Shown here: one piece after another, positions 15,130 to 23,277 of the stretch
How positions within the stretch are numbered: the first letter of the stretch is position 1
Layout: the number at the start of each line of letters is the position of its first letter
Assembly: GCA_050011535.1 (NCBI GenBank)
Contig: JBEKIX010000023.1
Span: 1 to 36,279, forward strand
DNA: 36,279 nucleotides
Source of the DNA: JAFNAG01 sp050011535
GTDB lineage: Bacteria; Acidobacteriota; UBA6911
Reading direction: 5' to 3'
Position numbers and translations under genes: made by a program
Notes under the pieces: generated by a model
Databases searched by the model: none
Told to the model about the DNA's origin: nothing
What the model saw: only the letters and a program-made list of their open reading frames with translations

Positions 15130-15151
15130 TGGCGGAGAGGGGGGGATTCGA
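15130..15151. repeat. attR: attachment site within tRNA-Ser 3' end
   Basis: 22-bp exact partner of 7615-7636. Because it comprises the real 3' end of the tRNA, integration left the gene intact. Confidence 0.88.
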
Positions 15152-15222
15152 ACCCCCGACACCGGTTTTGCCAGTGTAACTGCTTAGCAGGCAGCCCTGT
15201 TCGGCCACTCCAGCACCTCTCC
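15130..15222 (-). tRNA. tRNA-Ser(GCU)
   Basis: Reads as a complete type II tRNA on the minus strand: acceptor GGAGAGG pairs with CCTCTCC, discriminator G, encoded CCA; anticodon stem GCTGC/GCAGT around loop CTGCTAA gives anticodon GCU (reads AGC/AGU); a long variable arm (ACACTGG, CAAAA, CCGGTGT) typical of serine tRNAs; T arm GGGGG-TTCGAAT-CCCCC. It is the integration target of the neighbouring island. Confidence 0.97.
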
Positions 15223-15433
15223 ACAGCCGATCGCGGGTGTGCTTGCGGAAAAATCGCTGCCAGCACAGGACGCAAGTGTAGCGAAGCAAGCCCCGCTTTG
15301 CCAGTGAAAACGCATCGCCTGCAATCCTGAATCGCCGAAATTCCAGGATAAGTCTTGAGCTTCATGATCCAGCTCGGCGAAAATGGGGCGTGGTGATTCC
15401 CAATGCAGCACTCCAACCATGGGAGCTTGTACA

Positions 15434-16024
15434 ATGCATTTTATCTGGCATGACATGTTCGTCCTCGGCGTGCCGGTCGCCGAAAAGGTGCTCCGGCCGC
15501 TGATTGTTTACGCCTTTCTCATCGTCGGCCTGCGAATGGCAGGCAAGCGTGAATTGGCGCAGCTGAACCCGTTCGATCTGGTCGTCTTGCTCACGCTGTC
15601 CAACACTGTGCAGAACGCCATCATCGGGGATGACAACACGGTCGTCGGCGGCCTCATCGGCGCCGCCACTCTGCTGGTCGCCAATTACCTTGTGGTGCGG
15701 TTTTTGTTCGCACATGATCGCCTCGAAAAACTGGTCGAGGGCGACTCGGATATTCTGATCGATAACGGGGTGGTCCGGGAAGATCATTTGAAGAAGGAGC
15801 TGTTAAAGAAACATCAATTGGAGACCGCGGCGCATCGGCAAGGTTTCGGCAGCACGGGGGAGGTTGAACGCGCCGTGCTCGAACCCGGCGGGTCGATTTA
15901 CTTCGTCGGCAAGAAGCCGTCTTCTGATGAGACTCAGCAATCGGAGCTCCTCAAGCGTTTGGACGCGATTTCCGCAACACTGGGGGACTTGCGTTCCAGG
16001 GTGGACAAGCTGTCGCCATCCTGA
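15434..16024 (+). CDS. DUF421 family membrane protein (YetF-like)
   Basis: 196 residues from ATG 15434. Three N-terminal hydrophobic segments (LRPLIVYAFLIVGLRMAG, DLVVLLTLSNTVQNAI, GLIGAATLLVANYLVVRFLFA) with the DUF421 signature GKRELAQLNPFDLVVLLTLSN, then a small cytoplasmic mixed alpha/beta domain (LEKLVEGDSDILIDNGVV, LKKELLKKHQLETAAHRQG, VERAVLEPGGSIYFV). The charged tail (about 165-196) looks helical. Family members such as YetF affect spore or envelope properties in Bacillus; the activity is unknown. It stands between the tRNA-Ser and gltX with its own upstream gap; the start is supported only by a weak ribosome site. Confidence 0.85.
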   Translation: MHFIWHDMFVLGVPVAEKVLRPLIVYAFLIVGLRMAGKRELAQLNPFDLVVLLTLSNTVQNAIIGDDNTVVGGLIGAATLLVANYLVVRFLFAHDRLEKLVEGDSDILIDNGVVREDHLKKELLKKHQLETAAHRQGFGSTGEVERAVLEPGGSIYFVGKKPSSDETQQSELLKRLDAISATLGDLRSRVDKLSPS

Positions 16025-16054
16025 TGTCGCTTCTGGATTTCCTGCTGACGGTCT

Positions 16055-16060
16055 TATAAT
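16055..16060 (+). promoter_or_regulatory. -10 element upstream of gltX
   Basis: TATAAT 29 bp before the gltX start, in the 64-bp gap after the DUF421 gene. No matching -35 hexamer is clear. Confidence 0.4.
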
Positions 16061-16088
16061 CTTGGTGCTCTTGAAGAGGGTTTGCATC

Positions 16089-17537
16089 ATGACGGCAAGA
16101 CAGGTGCGCGTTCGCTTCGCTCCCAGCCCCACGGGGTACCTCCATATCGGCGGCGCGCGCACAGCCTTATTCAACTGGCTCTTCGCCCGGCATTACGGCG
16201 GCAGGTTCGTCCTGCGCATCGAGGACACTGATCTGGCACGCTCCTCCGATGAGATGGTCGAAGGCATTCTGCAAGGCCTGCGCTGGCTGGGCCTGGATTG
16301 GGACGAAGGGCCGTTTTTCCAGTCCAAGCGCTTAGCGCGATATCAGGAGTTTGCCCGTGATCTTCTCGATCGCGGCGCTGCTTATCGATGCTTTTGCACC
16401 GCGGAGGACCTTGCAAAGCGCAAAGACGCGCAACGAGAAACGGAAGGCGTCCGGCTCTATGACCGGCATTGCCTCGCACGGCCGTCAGATGAATCCGCGT
16501 CCATGGCACGCTGCGGCGTTCCTTTTGCGGTCCGCTTTCGCGTACCGGATGGCAGAACACTCTACAACGACCACGTTTTCGGCTCCATTGCCATCGAGCA
16601 CTCGCAGATCGAGGACTTCGTCCTCCAGCGATCGGACGGCTTGCCGACCTACCACCTCGGAGTGGTAGTCGACGATCTGGACATGGAAATCACCCACGTG
16701 ATGCGCGGCGCTGACCACATCTCCAACACTACCAAGCAGATCCTCCTGTACCAGGCAGCCGGCAAGGTTCTGCCGGAGTTTGCCCATCTCCCGCTGATCC
16801 TCGGACCGGATAAACAGCGGCTATCCAAACGCCATGGAGCCACCTCGGTCATGGCATACATGGAGATGGGATACCTGCCGGATGCGTTTCTTAATTTCCT
16901 CGCACTGCTCGGATGGTCGCCAGGGGACGATAGCGAGATCCTGTCGCGGCAAGAGTTGATCACACGATTCACCCTGGAAGCGGTCGGCAAGGCCAATGCC
17001 GTCTTCGGCATAGACAAACTTAACTGGTTTAACAGCCAATACATCAGTATGGCGGCGCCCGAGAATCTGCGCCGGATGGCCGCCGCGGAACTGAGATCCA
17101 GCCGGATCTGGAGAGATACGGATGAACTTGCGCCGGAACTTATGGACAAGACTCTGGCGCTGCTCAAGAGCCGCGTGCAGGTTGTGAAGGATTTCAGCGG
17201 CCGCTTTCGTGCATTTTTCACGGATGAGTTCGACTACGATTCCGCGGTCGCCGCAAAGTTCCTTCAGGACGAGCGGCTGAAGTCTCTGATTCCCGCGTTG
17301 CTCGAGCGCTTTGAGAGCGACGATTTCTTCACAGTGGAATCCACGGAGGCGCATTTGCGCGAACTGGCCGCTGAGCGCAACATCAAAGCGGGTCTGCTGA
17401 TCAACGCACTGCGAGTAGGCCTGACAGGACAGGGCGTCGCGCCTGGGCTCTTCGAGGTCATGCAGGCGTTAGGAAAAGACCGGACCTTGCAGCGCATGCG
17501 CAGACTGGCAAGGTTTCTCAATCAGAGCAGCTATTGA
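16089..17537 (+). CDS. gltX: glutamyl-tRNA synthetase
   Basis: 482 residues, normal for bacterial GluRS. The enzyme loads glutamate onto tRNA-Glu using ATP. The class I HIGH-type motif is in VRFAPSPTGYLHIGGARTAL at the N terminus and the KMSKS-type motif is KQRLSKRHG near residue 243; between them lie the insertion with cysteines (CFCTAEDLA, YDRHC) and the QIEDFVLQRSDGLPTYH active-site strand. The C-terminal half is the alpha-helical anticodon-binding region. GTG/ATG choices upstream belong to the DUF421 gene in another frame; ATG 16089 begins exactly at the conserved MTARQVRVRFAPSP. As gatA and gatC are also present and no glnS is seen, this GluRS may also charge tRNA-Gln for transamidation. 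Confidence 0.96.
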   Translation: MTARQVRVRFAPSPTGYLHIGGARTALFNWLFARHYGGRFVLRIEDTDLARSSDEMVEGILQGLRWLGLDWDEGPFFQSKRLARYQEFARDLLDRGAAYRCFCTAEDLAKRKDAQRETEGVRLYDRHCLARPSDESASMARCGVPFAVRFRVPDGRTLYNDHVFGSIAIEHSQIEDFVLQRSDGLPTYHLGVVVDDLDMEITHVMRGADHISNTTKQILLYQAAGKVLPEFAHLPLILGPDKQRLSKRHGATSVMAYMEMGYLPDAFLNFLALLGWSPGDDSEILSRQELITRFTLEAVGKANAVFGIDKLNWFNSQYISMAAPENLRRMAAAELRSSRIWRDTDELAPELMDKTLALLKSRVQVVKDFSGRFRAFFTDEFDYDSAVAAKFLQDERLKSLIPALLERFESDDFFTVESTEAHLRELAAERNIKAGLLINALRVGLTGQGVAPGLFEVMQALGKDRTLQRMRRLARFLNQSSY

Positions 17538-17588
17538 GAATCGCGAGATATTGTGACAAAACGGAACAGTGATTGCGGAGGCGGCCCC

Positions 17589-17673
17589 CCCTGGGAGCGC
17601 GGGCGTCCCGCCCGCAAATCCTTTGGGTCCTTACCGTCCCAAAGATGCGCGCGAGACGCGCGCGGTCCCAGGG
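17589..17673. repeat. cloverleaf-like palindromic element
   Basis: An outer stem CCCTGGGA (17589-17596) / TCCCAGGG (17666-17673) encloses three perfect hairpins: GCGGGCG-TCC-CGCCCGC (17599-17615), CTTTGGG/CCCAAAG (17621-17627 with 17638-17644) and GCGCGCG-AGA-CGCGCGC (17647-17663). The frame across it gives a meaningless WERGRPARKS peptide. It is not a tRNA: no anticodon loop or T-arm. Likely a REP-like mobile intergenic repeat. Confidence 0.85.
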
Positions 17674-17684
17674 CCGATCGTCAC

Positions 17685-17690
17685 TATAAT
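17685..17690 (+). promoter_or_regulatory. -10 element upstream of pdxJ
   Basis: TATAAT 50 bp before the pdxJ start, 11 bp after the palindromic element, whose base would overlap the -35 region. Confidence 0.35.
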
Positions 17691-17740
17691 CGGCGAAATT
17701 CTATAAGAGGGCAAATCTCATTCTCAAGGCGGAAGGAGCC

Positions 17741-18478
17741 ATGACTAAGCTGGGAGTAAACATCGATCACATAGCAACTATCCGGCAAGCGCGCCAAGCC
17801 ATTGAACCCGATCCCGTTGCGGCAGCTGTGCTCGCGGAACTCGGCGGAGCCGACGGAATTACCGTTCACTTGCGCGGAGATCACCGCCACATCCGCGAAA
17901 GTGATGTCAGACGCCTCAGGGAATCGATCACCACACGGCTCAACCTCGAGATGGCGGCGACTGCTGAGATGATCCGCATCGCGCTCGAACTTCGTCCCGA
18001 CCAGGCGACCCTTGTGCCGGAAAGGCTGGGAGAGGTTACCACCGAGGGAGGGCTCGATATCGTACGCAACGCCCGGCGGCTCGCGAGTGCAATCCGCAAA
18101 CTCCAGGGCGCCGGCATTCAAGTGAGCCTTTTCATCGATCCCGACGCACTCCAGGTGGACGCCGCGCTCCAAATCGGCGCAACGATGATCGAGCTCAACA
18201 CGCGCTCCTACGCGGAAACCTGCCCGCGCAGTCCGGACCTTGCGGGATCCGAACTTCAACGCGAACTCTCCAAGGTTCTGTCCGCGGCTAATCGCGGTGC
18301 CGACAAGGGTTTGAAGATTCTCGCCGGCCACGGCCTGACCTATCGAAACGTTCGACTCATCTCGGACATTCTCGTGATCGAGGAACTCAATATCGGCCAC
18401 AATATTATTGCGCGGGCCGCCCTCGTGGGAATCAAGGAAGCAGTCGCTGAAATGCTCCTCGCCATGGGAAGCCGGTGA
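17741..18478 (+). CDS. pdxJ: pyridoxine 5'-phosphate synthase
   Basis: 245 residues, family length. PdxJ condenses 1-deoxy-xylulose 5-phosphate with 1-amino-acetone 3-phosphate in the DXP-dependent vitamin B6 pathway, in the cytoplasm. Conserved stretches are LGVNIDHIATIRQAR at the start (His9 region), ITVHLRGDHRHI, LNLEMAAT, PERLGEVTTEGG, and AGHGLTYRNV near the C terminus, all parts of the TIM-barrel active site. ATG 17741 has a GGAAGGAG site just upstream. The stop overlaps the start of rsmI (GTGA), so the two are translated together. Confidence 0.96.
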   Translation: MTKLGVNIDHIATIRQARQAIEPDPVAAAVLAELGGADGITVHLRGDHRHIRESDVRRLRESITTRLNLEMAATAEMIRIALELRPDQATLVPERLGEVTTEGGLDIVRNARRLASAIRKLQGAGIQVSLFIDPDALQVDAALQIGATMIELNTRSYAETCPRSPDLAGSELQRELSKVLSAANRGADKGLKILAGHGLTYRNVRLISDILVIEELNIGHNIIARAALVGIKEAVAEMLLAMGSR

Positions 18479-19344
18479 GGGATCTATTGATTATCAAGAG
18501 CGGAACCCTCTATCTGGTAGCCACGCCGATTGGCAACCTTGAAGACATTTCACTCCGCGCCTTGAACACGCTGAAGCGCGTGGATCTGATCGCTTGCGAG
18601 GACACCCGCCACACCGCCAGGCTATTGGAGCACTACGGTATCGCCACGCCGCGCGAGAGTCACCACGAGCACAATGAAGCCAGGCATACGGAGCGCCTGC
18701 TGGCGCTGCTTCAGGAAGGCAAGAGCATTGCGCTGGTTTCGGATGCGGGTACTCCTCTCTTATCGGATCCGGGCTATGTTCTCGTCGACGCCTGCAGAAA
18801 TGCAGGAATCGCGGTCACCCCCATACCCGGACCGTCGGCGGCAATCGCAGCGCTAACCGCATCCGGCTTTCCTACCGACACTTTTTTATTCGCGGGCTTC
18901 CTCCCTCCCAGGAAAGGGCCGCGCAGGAGAAGACTGCAAGAAATCGCTTCCATTCCGGCCACCCTGATCTTTTATGAAGCTCCGCATCGCCTCATTCCCT
19001 CTCTGGAGGACATGGTCGAAATCCTGGGCGACCGGCAGGCGTGCCTCGCGCGCGAGATGACCAAGATTCACGAGGAATGGCTCCGAGGCACCCTTGTCGA
19101 CATTGCCGGCGCGATCCGCGCTCGCCCCCAGATTCGCGGAGAAATCACACTGGTGGTAGCTCGTGGCTCCTCTGCGTTAGCGCAGGAACAACCTGTCTGT
19201 CCCGCTTCGATTAAGCAACATCTCCAGCAGGAACTGCTGCGAACCGGCGCCTCGCCAAAAGACGCTCTCAAGGCCATCGCACGCCAGCGCGGCCTGTCCC
19301 GCAGAGAAGCATACCGGCAGTTGTATGTCAAAAAGGAATCCTGA
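18475..19344 (+). CDS. rsmI: 16S rRNA (cytidine-2'-O)-methyltransferase RsmI
   Basis: 289 residues, start GTG 18475 overlapping the pdxJ stop by four bases; the alternative downstream start would lose a few variable residues only. RsmI methylates the 2'-O of C1402 in 16S rRNA near the decoding centre using SAM. Family motifs: LYLVATPIGNLEDISLRAL, DLIACEDTRHTARLL, ALVSDAGTPLLSDPGY, PIPGPSAAIAALTASGFPTD and FAGFLPPRKG. The C-terminal ASPKDALKAIARQRGLSRREAYRQLY extension is usual for the family. Confidence 0.96.
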   Translation: MRDLLIIKSGTLYLVATPIGNLEDISLRALNTLKRVDLIACEDTRHTARLLEHYGIATPRESHHEHNEARHTERLLALLQEGKSIALVSDAGTPLLSDPGYVLVDACRNAGIAVTPIPGPSAAIAALTASGFPTDTFLFAGFLPPRKGPRRRRLQEIASIPATLIFYEAPHRLIPSLEDMVEILGDRQACLAREMTKIHEEWLRGTLVDIAGAIRARPQIRGEITLVVARGSSALAQEQPVCPASIKQHLQQELLRTGASPKDALKAIARQRGLSRREAYRQLYVKKES

Positions 19345-19811
19345 ACTCACGGACGACGACATCCATCGCGGCGGTCTCCACACTGCTCTGCTCCGAAATA
19401 CGCTGCCTCAACAATCGTCGTGGTCGTGAGCGTGGTTGTAATCGGTAGTGTATGGATATCGAAGAAGCCGATCACGACCACGATTCATGCCAGAAGGGGA
19501 CGGCGGCAAACTGCCATTTTCATGCGTCACTGGGTGCGCCCCTGGCGCATGAGGGTCTGCTTCGAAAATAGAAGCTGAAAGCCAACAACGTCGGGGTCGA
19601 TATCGGCATTGCGACCGCTGTCTCAATCGGTCTTGCCAGTCCGAAATAGCCAACCTGGGGGCGCGGCGATCCCGATCACGAGCATCACGTCAAGATCGGC
19701 GGTTGTAAGCCGCCCTTTTCATGCGCTGGGTCGCGCCCCGAGCATGAGGAGCTGTTCAGGAAGTGTTTGCTTTTCGAATGCAATTCGCCTCCAGCCAGCA
19801 AGAAGCTGCAG
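19345..19811. other. 467-bp gap with diverged direct repeats
   Basis: No gene is supported. Two ordered copies of the same words (CCGATCACGA, GGCGG, TTTTCATGCG, CTGGGT, GCGCCCC, GCATGAGG) lie at about 19468-19555 and 19672-19749. A 12-bp exact inverted repeat (TCGTGGTCGTGA with TCACGACCACGA) is at 19418-19429 and 19472-19483. Both facing genes (rsmI plus strand, coiled-coil gene minus strand) converge here; no classic terminator with a T-run is visible. Confidence 0.5.
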
Positions 19812-20369
19812 TCAACGAATGATCCCTCGGTTCTCCAACTCACCGGGGAGGAAACCCGCCTTGCGGCCATCCTGAAACGTGTTGCTGCGGTCCAAACGCA
19901 GCCGGACCAGCTTGGCTTCCACCTCCTGGATCTGACTGGCCAGCTGCCTGGCGGACGATGACAGCACAAATCCCATCGATCCCTTCGCGGGTCTGGCGGG
20001 GGACCAGCGCTCGGCCTCAGCCCGCGCCTGCAGCTGTTTGAGACGGTCTTCCGCCTGCAGAATATCCCGATCCAGCTTCTGCAGCCGGCTTTGAAAGGAA
20101 CGCAGGGAAGGGCGCGGCGGCGGTTTTGCCGTCGGCGCGAATCGCAGAGAAGCATCGGATCCCGTTAATGAAAGGCTGATGCTTCCTCCGGGTGCGAGTT
20201 GTGCCAGATCGGAGGTTTCGATCCTTTTCACCTTGATATTCTGCTGGTCAAGCCCCTGCCGCCGCTCGGCTTCCTTGTGGGCCGCCTCCGCCAATGATTG
20301 CAGATCGAGGGCCGGGCACCAGCTGGAGCCCAGCCATACCAGGACTATTCCCATGCATGCTCGTCTCAT
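19812..20369 (-). CDS. secreted coiled-coil protein, function unknown
   Basis: 185 residues, family not recognised. Residues 1-21 look like a signal peptide (MRRACMGIVLVWLGSSWCPA). Two helical stretches with heptad spacing follow: RSFQSRLQKLDRDILQAEDRLKQLQARAEAE (about 90-122) and ARQLASQIQEVEAKLVRLRLDRSN (about 143-167), joined by a proline-rich linker. A role as a periplasmic scaffold is possible but unsupported. It is the last gene of the gatC-gatA direction, 88 bp downstream of gatA, and may be expressed separately. Amphipathic helices and signal peptide make it more than a chance frame. Confidence 0.65.
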   Translation of the reverse strand: MRRACMGIVLVWLGSSWCPALDLQSLAEAAHKEAERRQGLDQQNIKVKRIETSDLAQLAPGGSISLSLTGSDASLRFAPTAKPPPRPSLRSFQSRLQKLDRDILQAEDRLKQLQARAEAERWSPARPAKGSMGFVLSSSARQLASQIQEVEAKLVRLRLDRSNTFQDGRKAGFLPGELENRGIIR

Positions 20370-20457
20370 GCTCCTTCTAAGTGCCGAGCCATCGTTTTGA
20401 GCGAGAGTTTTTGCGCGACAGGCTTCCAGGAGCCCTTCCGAGAATTAGGAGGGGCTC

Positions 20458-21924
20458 CTAGATCTTAAGGGGTGGGGTAACCAAAGGGAATGCATTCATG
20501 TAACAGCCGGCAAACCTCAAAAGCGAAGATTCCTCTAAGTGATTGCCCAAAATCTGCAGCCCCACAGGCAATCCCGCGTGAGAGATCCCGCACGGAATCG
20601 AGAGCGCCGGCACTCCCGCAAGATTTGCCGTGACGGTGTAAACGTCAGACAGGTACATCGCCAGCGGATCCTGGATCTTTTCGCCAAGTCTGAACGCGGG
20701 TGTCGGGCTCACCGGAGCCAGCAGCGCATCCACGTCGGCAAATGCTTTCTCAAAGTCGCGCTTGATCAGAGTGCGCACACGCATCGCGCGTCCGTAGTAT
20801 GCCTCATAATAGCCGGACGAAAGCGCGTAGGTGCCGATCATAATGCGGCGCTTCACCTCGGCTCCAAAGCCGGCGCTGCGGCTGAGTTTATACATCTCAG
20901 AAAGGTCGCGCGCGCCGGGAGCTCTCAGGCCGTAACGCACCGCATCATACCGTGCCAGGTTCGAGCTCGCTTCGGCCGGGGCGATGATGTAGTAGTCTGC
21001 GATTGCATATTCCGTGTGCGGCATCGAAATCTCGACGAGCTCACAACCCAGGGCTTCTGCATTCCGCAGTCCTCGATCGACGATATCCTTCACGTCCGGA
21101 TCGATTCCTGCACCGAAATACTCTCTCGGTATTCCGAGGCGCATTCCAGCCACTGACTGATCCAATGCGGCGATGTAGTCGGGGACGGGCGCCGCTGCCG
21201 AGGTCGAGTCGCGCTCATCACAGCCTGCTGTTACCGATAAGAGAAGAGCCAGGTCCCGAGGACTGTGCGCAATCAGTCCGATGCAATCAAGCGAGGAAGC
21301 GAAAGCGACGAGGCCGTATCTCGAAATCCGCCCATAAGTCGGCTTCAAACCCAGGACGTTGCAGAACGACGCGGGCTGACGCACGGAACCGCCGGTTTCC
21401 GAACCCAGCGCCAGCGACGCCATTCCAGCCGCAACCGAGGCGGCGCTGCCGCCGCTGCTGCCGCCGGCAACCCGATCAAGGCCGTAAGGATTGTGCGTGG
21501 CCTGCCAGGCCGAATTTTCGGTCGAAGAACCCATGGCAAACTCGTCGCAATTGGTCTTGCCGATGACGATCGCACCCGCGGTCTCCATTCGTGCCACTGC
21601 GGACGCGTCGTAGGGGGGAATGAAGTTTTCCAGGATTTTCGAACAGCACGTGGTCCCTACAAGCCGCGTGCAGATGTTGTCTTTGACGGCAACCGGCACT
21701 CCGGCCAGCGGCAAAGCACCAGAGGTGCGCACCAGGCGATCTACTTCCGCCGCACGCGCCAGCACACGCTCGGGCTCGACCGTCACAAAAGCACCGAGCG
21801 CCGGATCCGAGGATTCGATGCGCCGCAGCGCAACTCGCGCCACTTGGGCCGCGGAGATCGCGCCCGTATTGACCGCGTCGCGGATTGTCCAGGCACTGGT
21901 CAGATCCACCGTGTCTCTCATCAT
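20458..21924 (-). CDS. gatA: Asp-tRNA(Asn)/Glu-tRNA(Gln) amidotransferase subunit A
   Basis: 488 residues. GatA releases ammonia from glutamine for amidation of Glu-tRNA-Gln or Asp-tRNA-Asn by the GatCAB complex. The amidase-signature triad is in place: K81 (VAVKDN), cis-Ser156 (GGSSGGSAA) and nucleophile S180 (SETGGSVRQPASF). The start overlaps gatC by four bases (ATGA). A second methionine follows directly and could be used. gatB is not in the window, as is common when it sits elsewhere in the genome. Confidence 0.96.
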   Translation of the reverse strand: MMRDTVDLTSAWTIRDAVNTGAISAAQVARVALRRIESSDPALGAFVTVEPERVLARAAEVDRLVRTSGALPLAGVPVAVKDNICTRLVGTTCCSKILENFIPPYDASAVARMETAGAIVIGKTNCDEFAMGSSTENSAWQATHNPYGLDRVAGGSSGGSAASVAAGMASLALGSETGGSVRQPASFCNVLGLKPTYGRISRYGLVAFASSLDCIGLIAHSPRDLALLLSVTAGCDERDSTSAAAPVPDYIAALDQSVAGMRLGIPREYFGAGIDPDVKDIVDRGLRNAEALGCELVEISMPHTEYAIADYYIIAPAEASSNLARYDAVRYGLRAPGARDLSEMYKLSRSAGFGAEVKRRIMIGTYALSSGYYEAYYGRAMRVRTLIKRDFEKAFADVDALLAPVSPTPAFRLGEKIQDPLAMYLSDVYTVTANLAGVPALSIPCGISHAGLPVGLQILGNHLEESSLLRFAGCYMNAFPLVTPPLKI

Positions 21925-22220
21925 CCTATGACTTTGGGAACTGCGAATTGATCCTCGCCCCGGTCCGGGGCATTCATCAGCGCCTCCTCCACCGACAGGG
22001 AGGAACGTGTCTCATCGGCGCGGTGATGGGATGATCCGTGAGCGCCGGAGAGTGCAACATGACTGGTCGGTTCAATCCCTTCGACGTTCACTTCTTTCAG
22101 TTTCTCGATGTAGTCAAGGATGCGCTGGAATTGCGCGAGAAAAGCATCCAATTCAGACTCGGGAAAATGAAGTTTCGCAAGTTCGGCAATTTTCAGGACC
22201 TCTGCGCGTGTGATCTCCAC
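21921..22220 (-). CDS. gatC: Asp-tRNA(Asn)/Glu-tRNA(Gln) amidotransferase subunit C
   Basis: 99 residues, usual length. GatC is a small linker chain wrapped around GatA and GatB. The family pattern is clear: ITRAEVLKIAELAKLHFPESELDAFLAQFQRILDYIEKL, then VNVEGIEPTSHV and a C-terminal proline/acidic segment (MNAPDRGEDQFAVPKVI). It sits 18 bp after ribF and overlaps gatA by four bases, giving a ribF-gatC-gatA transcription unit. Confidence 0.94.
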   Translation of the reverse strand: MEITRAEVLKIAELAKLHFPESELDAFLAQFQRILDYIEKLKEVNVEGIEPTSHVALSGAHGSSHHRADETRSSLSVEEALMNAPDRGEDQFAVPKVIG

Positions 22221-22238
22221 TGCGGGCCTCCTTTGCCC

Positions 22239-23240
22239 TCATGCGCCGGGCGTGCGGCCCGAATCTGGAATGTTTTCCATTTTCACGCCCGGAACGGCCC
22301 TCAGGAACCAGCCGAAATAGCGGCGCGCCCGCACGACATCCTTGCTGATCTGATTCACAAGCGCCCGGGTATGCTCGAACCGGCGCTCCTCTCTCAAGTA
22401 AAGCAGCAGCTCGAGTGTGGCTGCCTGCCCGTAAAGATCTCCTTCGAAGTCCAGCAGGTGCGTTTCGATGGTCTGTTCGGAAACGGAACCGTCCGGAGTA
22501 AGCGTCGGTCTGACCCCGATGTTAGTGACGCCCCCGTACCGGCGCCCCTCGATTGTAAGTCGCGAGGTATATACGCCATTGCGCGGAAGCAGCTCGTTCG
22601 CGGTGCGCAGATTTGCCGTCGGCACACGGATGTCGGTTCCGATAGCGGCTCCGTGAACGATTCCACCGACGAGCGAAAAAGGGCGGCCGAGCAGCCTGCG
22701 GGCCAGAGCTACCTGACCGGCGACCAGCGCCTGGCGCACAGCCGTGCTCGAAACCCGGTTGCCGCGGAAGTGCACCTGGTGAATCCTGCCGACAAAAAAG
22801 TCCTGGCTGGCGCCAATCTCCTTCAACAGGTTGAAGCTGCCCTCGCGCCTATGGCCGAAGGCGAAGTTCGGGCCGACGTAAATCTCCTGAACTTTCAGCT
22901 TCCCCTTGAGAATCTTGACGGCAAAATCGCGGGCGCTGGTCTGGGCCAGCTCCTTGGTGAATGGAATCACCACCGCCAGGCGAATGCCCAGGGCCTCCAT
23001 GATTGCCAGTTTCTGTTCCAGTGTCTGGATCTGCCGCGATGCATTGTTTGGGGCCAATACCTGCAGCGGGTGCGGATGAAACGTAACGATTGCCGGCGTT
23101 CCTTCGATGAGCTCCGCGCGCTCCACAAGATCGCGCATGAGCTGCTGGTGCCCAAGATGCACGCCGTCGAAATTGCCTATGGTGGCTACCATGTGCGGGA
23201 GATCGAGGGGCAACTCCTCCAAACGGCGGACTACCTTCAT
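22239..23240 (-). CDS. ribF: bifunctional riboflavin kinase/FAD synthetase
   Basis: 333 residues. The N-terminal half is the nucleotidyltransferase (FMN adenylyltransferase) domain with GNFDGVHLGHQQLM (HxGH-type motif), TFHPHPLQVL, YVGPNFAFGHRREG and GNRVSSTAVRQAL; the C-terminal third is the flavokinase domain with GGIVHGAAIGTDIRVPTANL, GVYTSRLTIEGRRYGGVTNIGVRPT and the ETHLLDFEGDLYGQ strand. It converts riboflavin to FMN and FAD in the cytoplasm. It follows the DUF1844 gene by 37 bp in the same direction and leads into gatC. Confidence 0.95.
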   Translation of the reverse strand: MKVVRRLEELPLDLPHMVATIGNFDGVHLGHQQLMRDLVERAELIEGTPAIVTFHPHPLQVLAPNNASRQIQTLEQKLAIMEALGIRLAVVIPFTKELAQTSARDFAVKILKGKLKVQEIYVGPNFAFGHRREGSFNLLKEIGASQDFFVGRIHQVHFRGNRVSSTAVRQALVAGQVALARRLLGRPFSLVGGIVHGAAIGTDIRVPTANLRTANELLPRNGVYTSRLTIEGRRYGGVTNIGVRPTLTPDGSVSEQTIETHLLDFEGDLYGQAATLELLLYLREERRFEHTRALVNQISKDVVRARRYFGWFLRAVPGVKMENIPDSGRTPGA

Positions 23241-23277
23241 GTCGTTACTCCAGCCGATCTGCCCGCGAGGAGTCCCG

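Larger units (their letters stand above)
7615..15151. mobile_element. tRNA-Ser(GCU) integrated genomic island, 7.5 kb
   Basis: A 22-bp sequence beginning TGGCGGAGAGGGGGGGATTC occurs in the same orientation at 7615-7636 and at 15130-15151. The right copy is the 3' end of an intact tRNA-Ser gene, including the encoded CCA. A tyrosine integrase lies immediately inside the right end and an excisionase-like gene beside it. This is the standard architecture of an integrative element that recombined into a tRNA 3' end. The interior carries two toxin-antitoxin-like pairs, an Rhs remnant, a Tat-exported protein and internal inverted repeats. No conjugation, replication or phage structural genes are present, so any transfer would need help from elsewhere. 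Confidence 0.88.

Noticed and set aside
17589..17673. tRNA or intrinsic terminator after gltX
   Set aside because: No anticodon or T-arm, and no T-run after the stems.
17553..17744. 63-codon frame between gltX and pdxJ
   Set aside because: It is the translation of the cloverleaf-like repeat.
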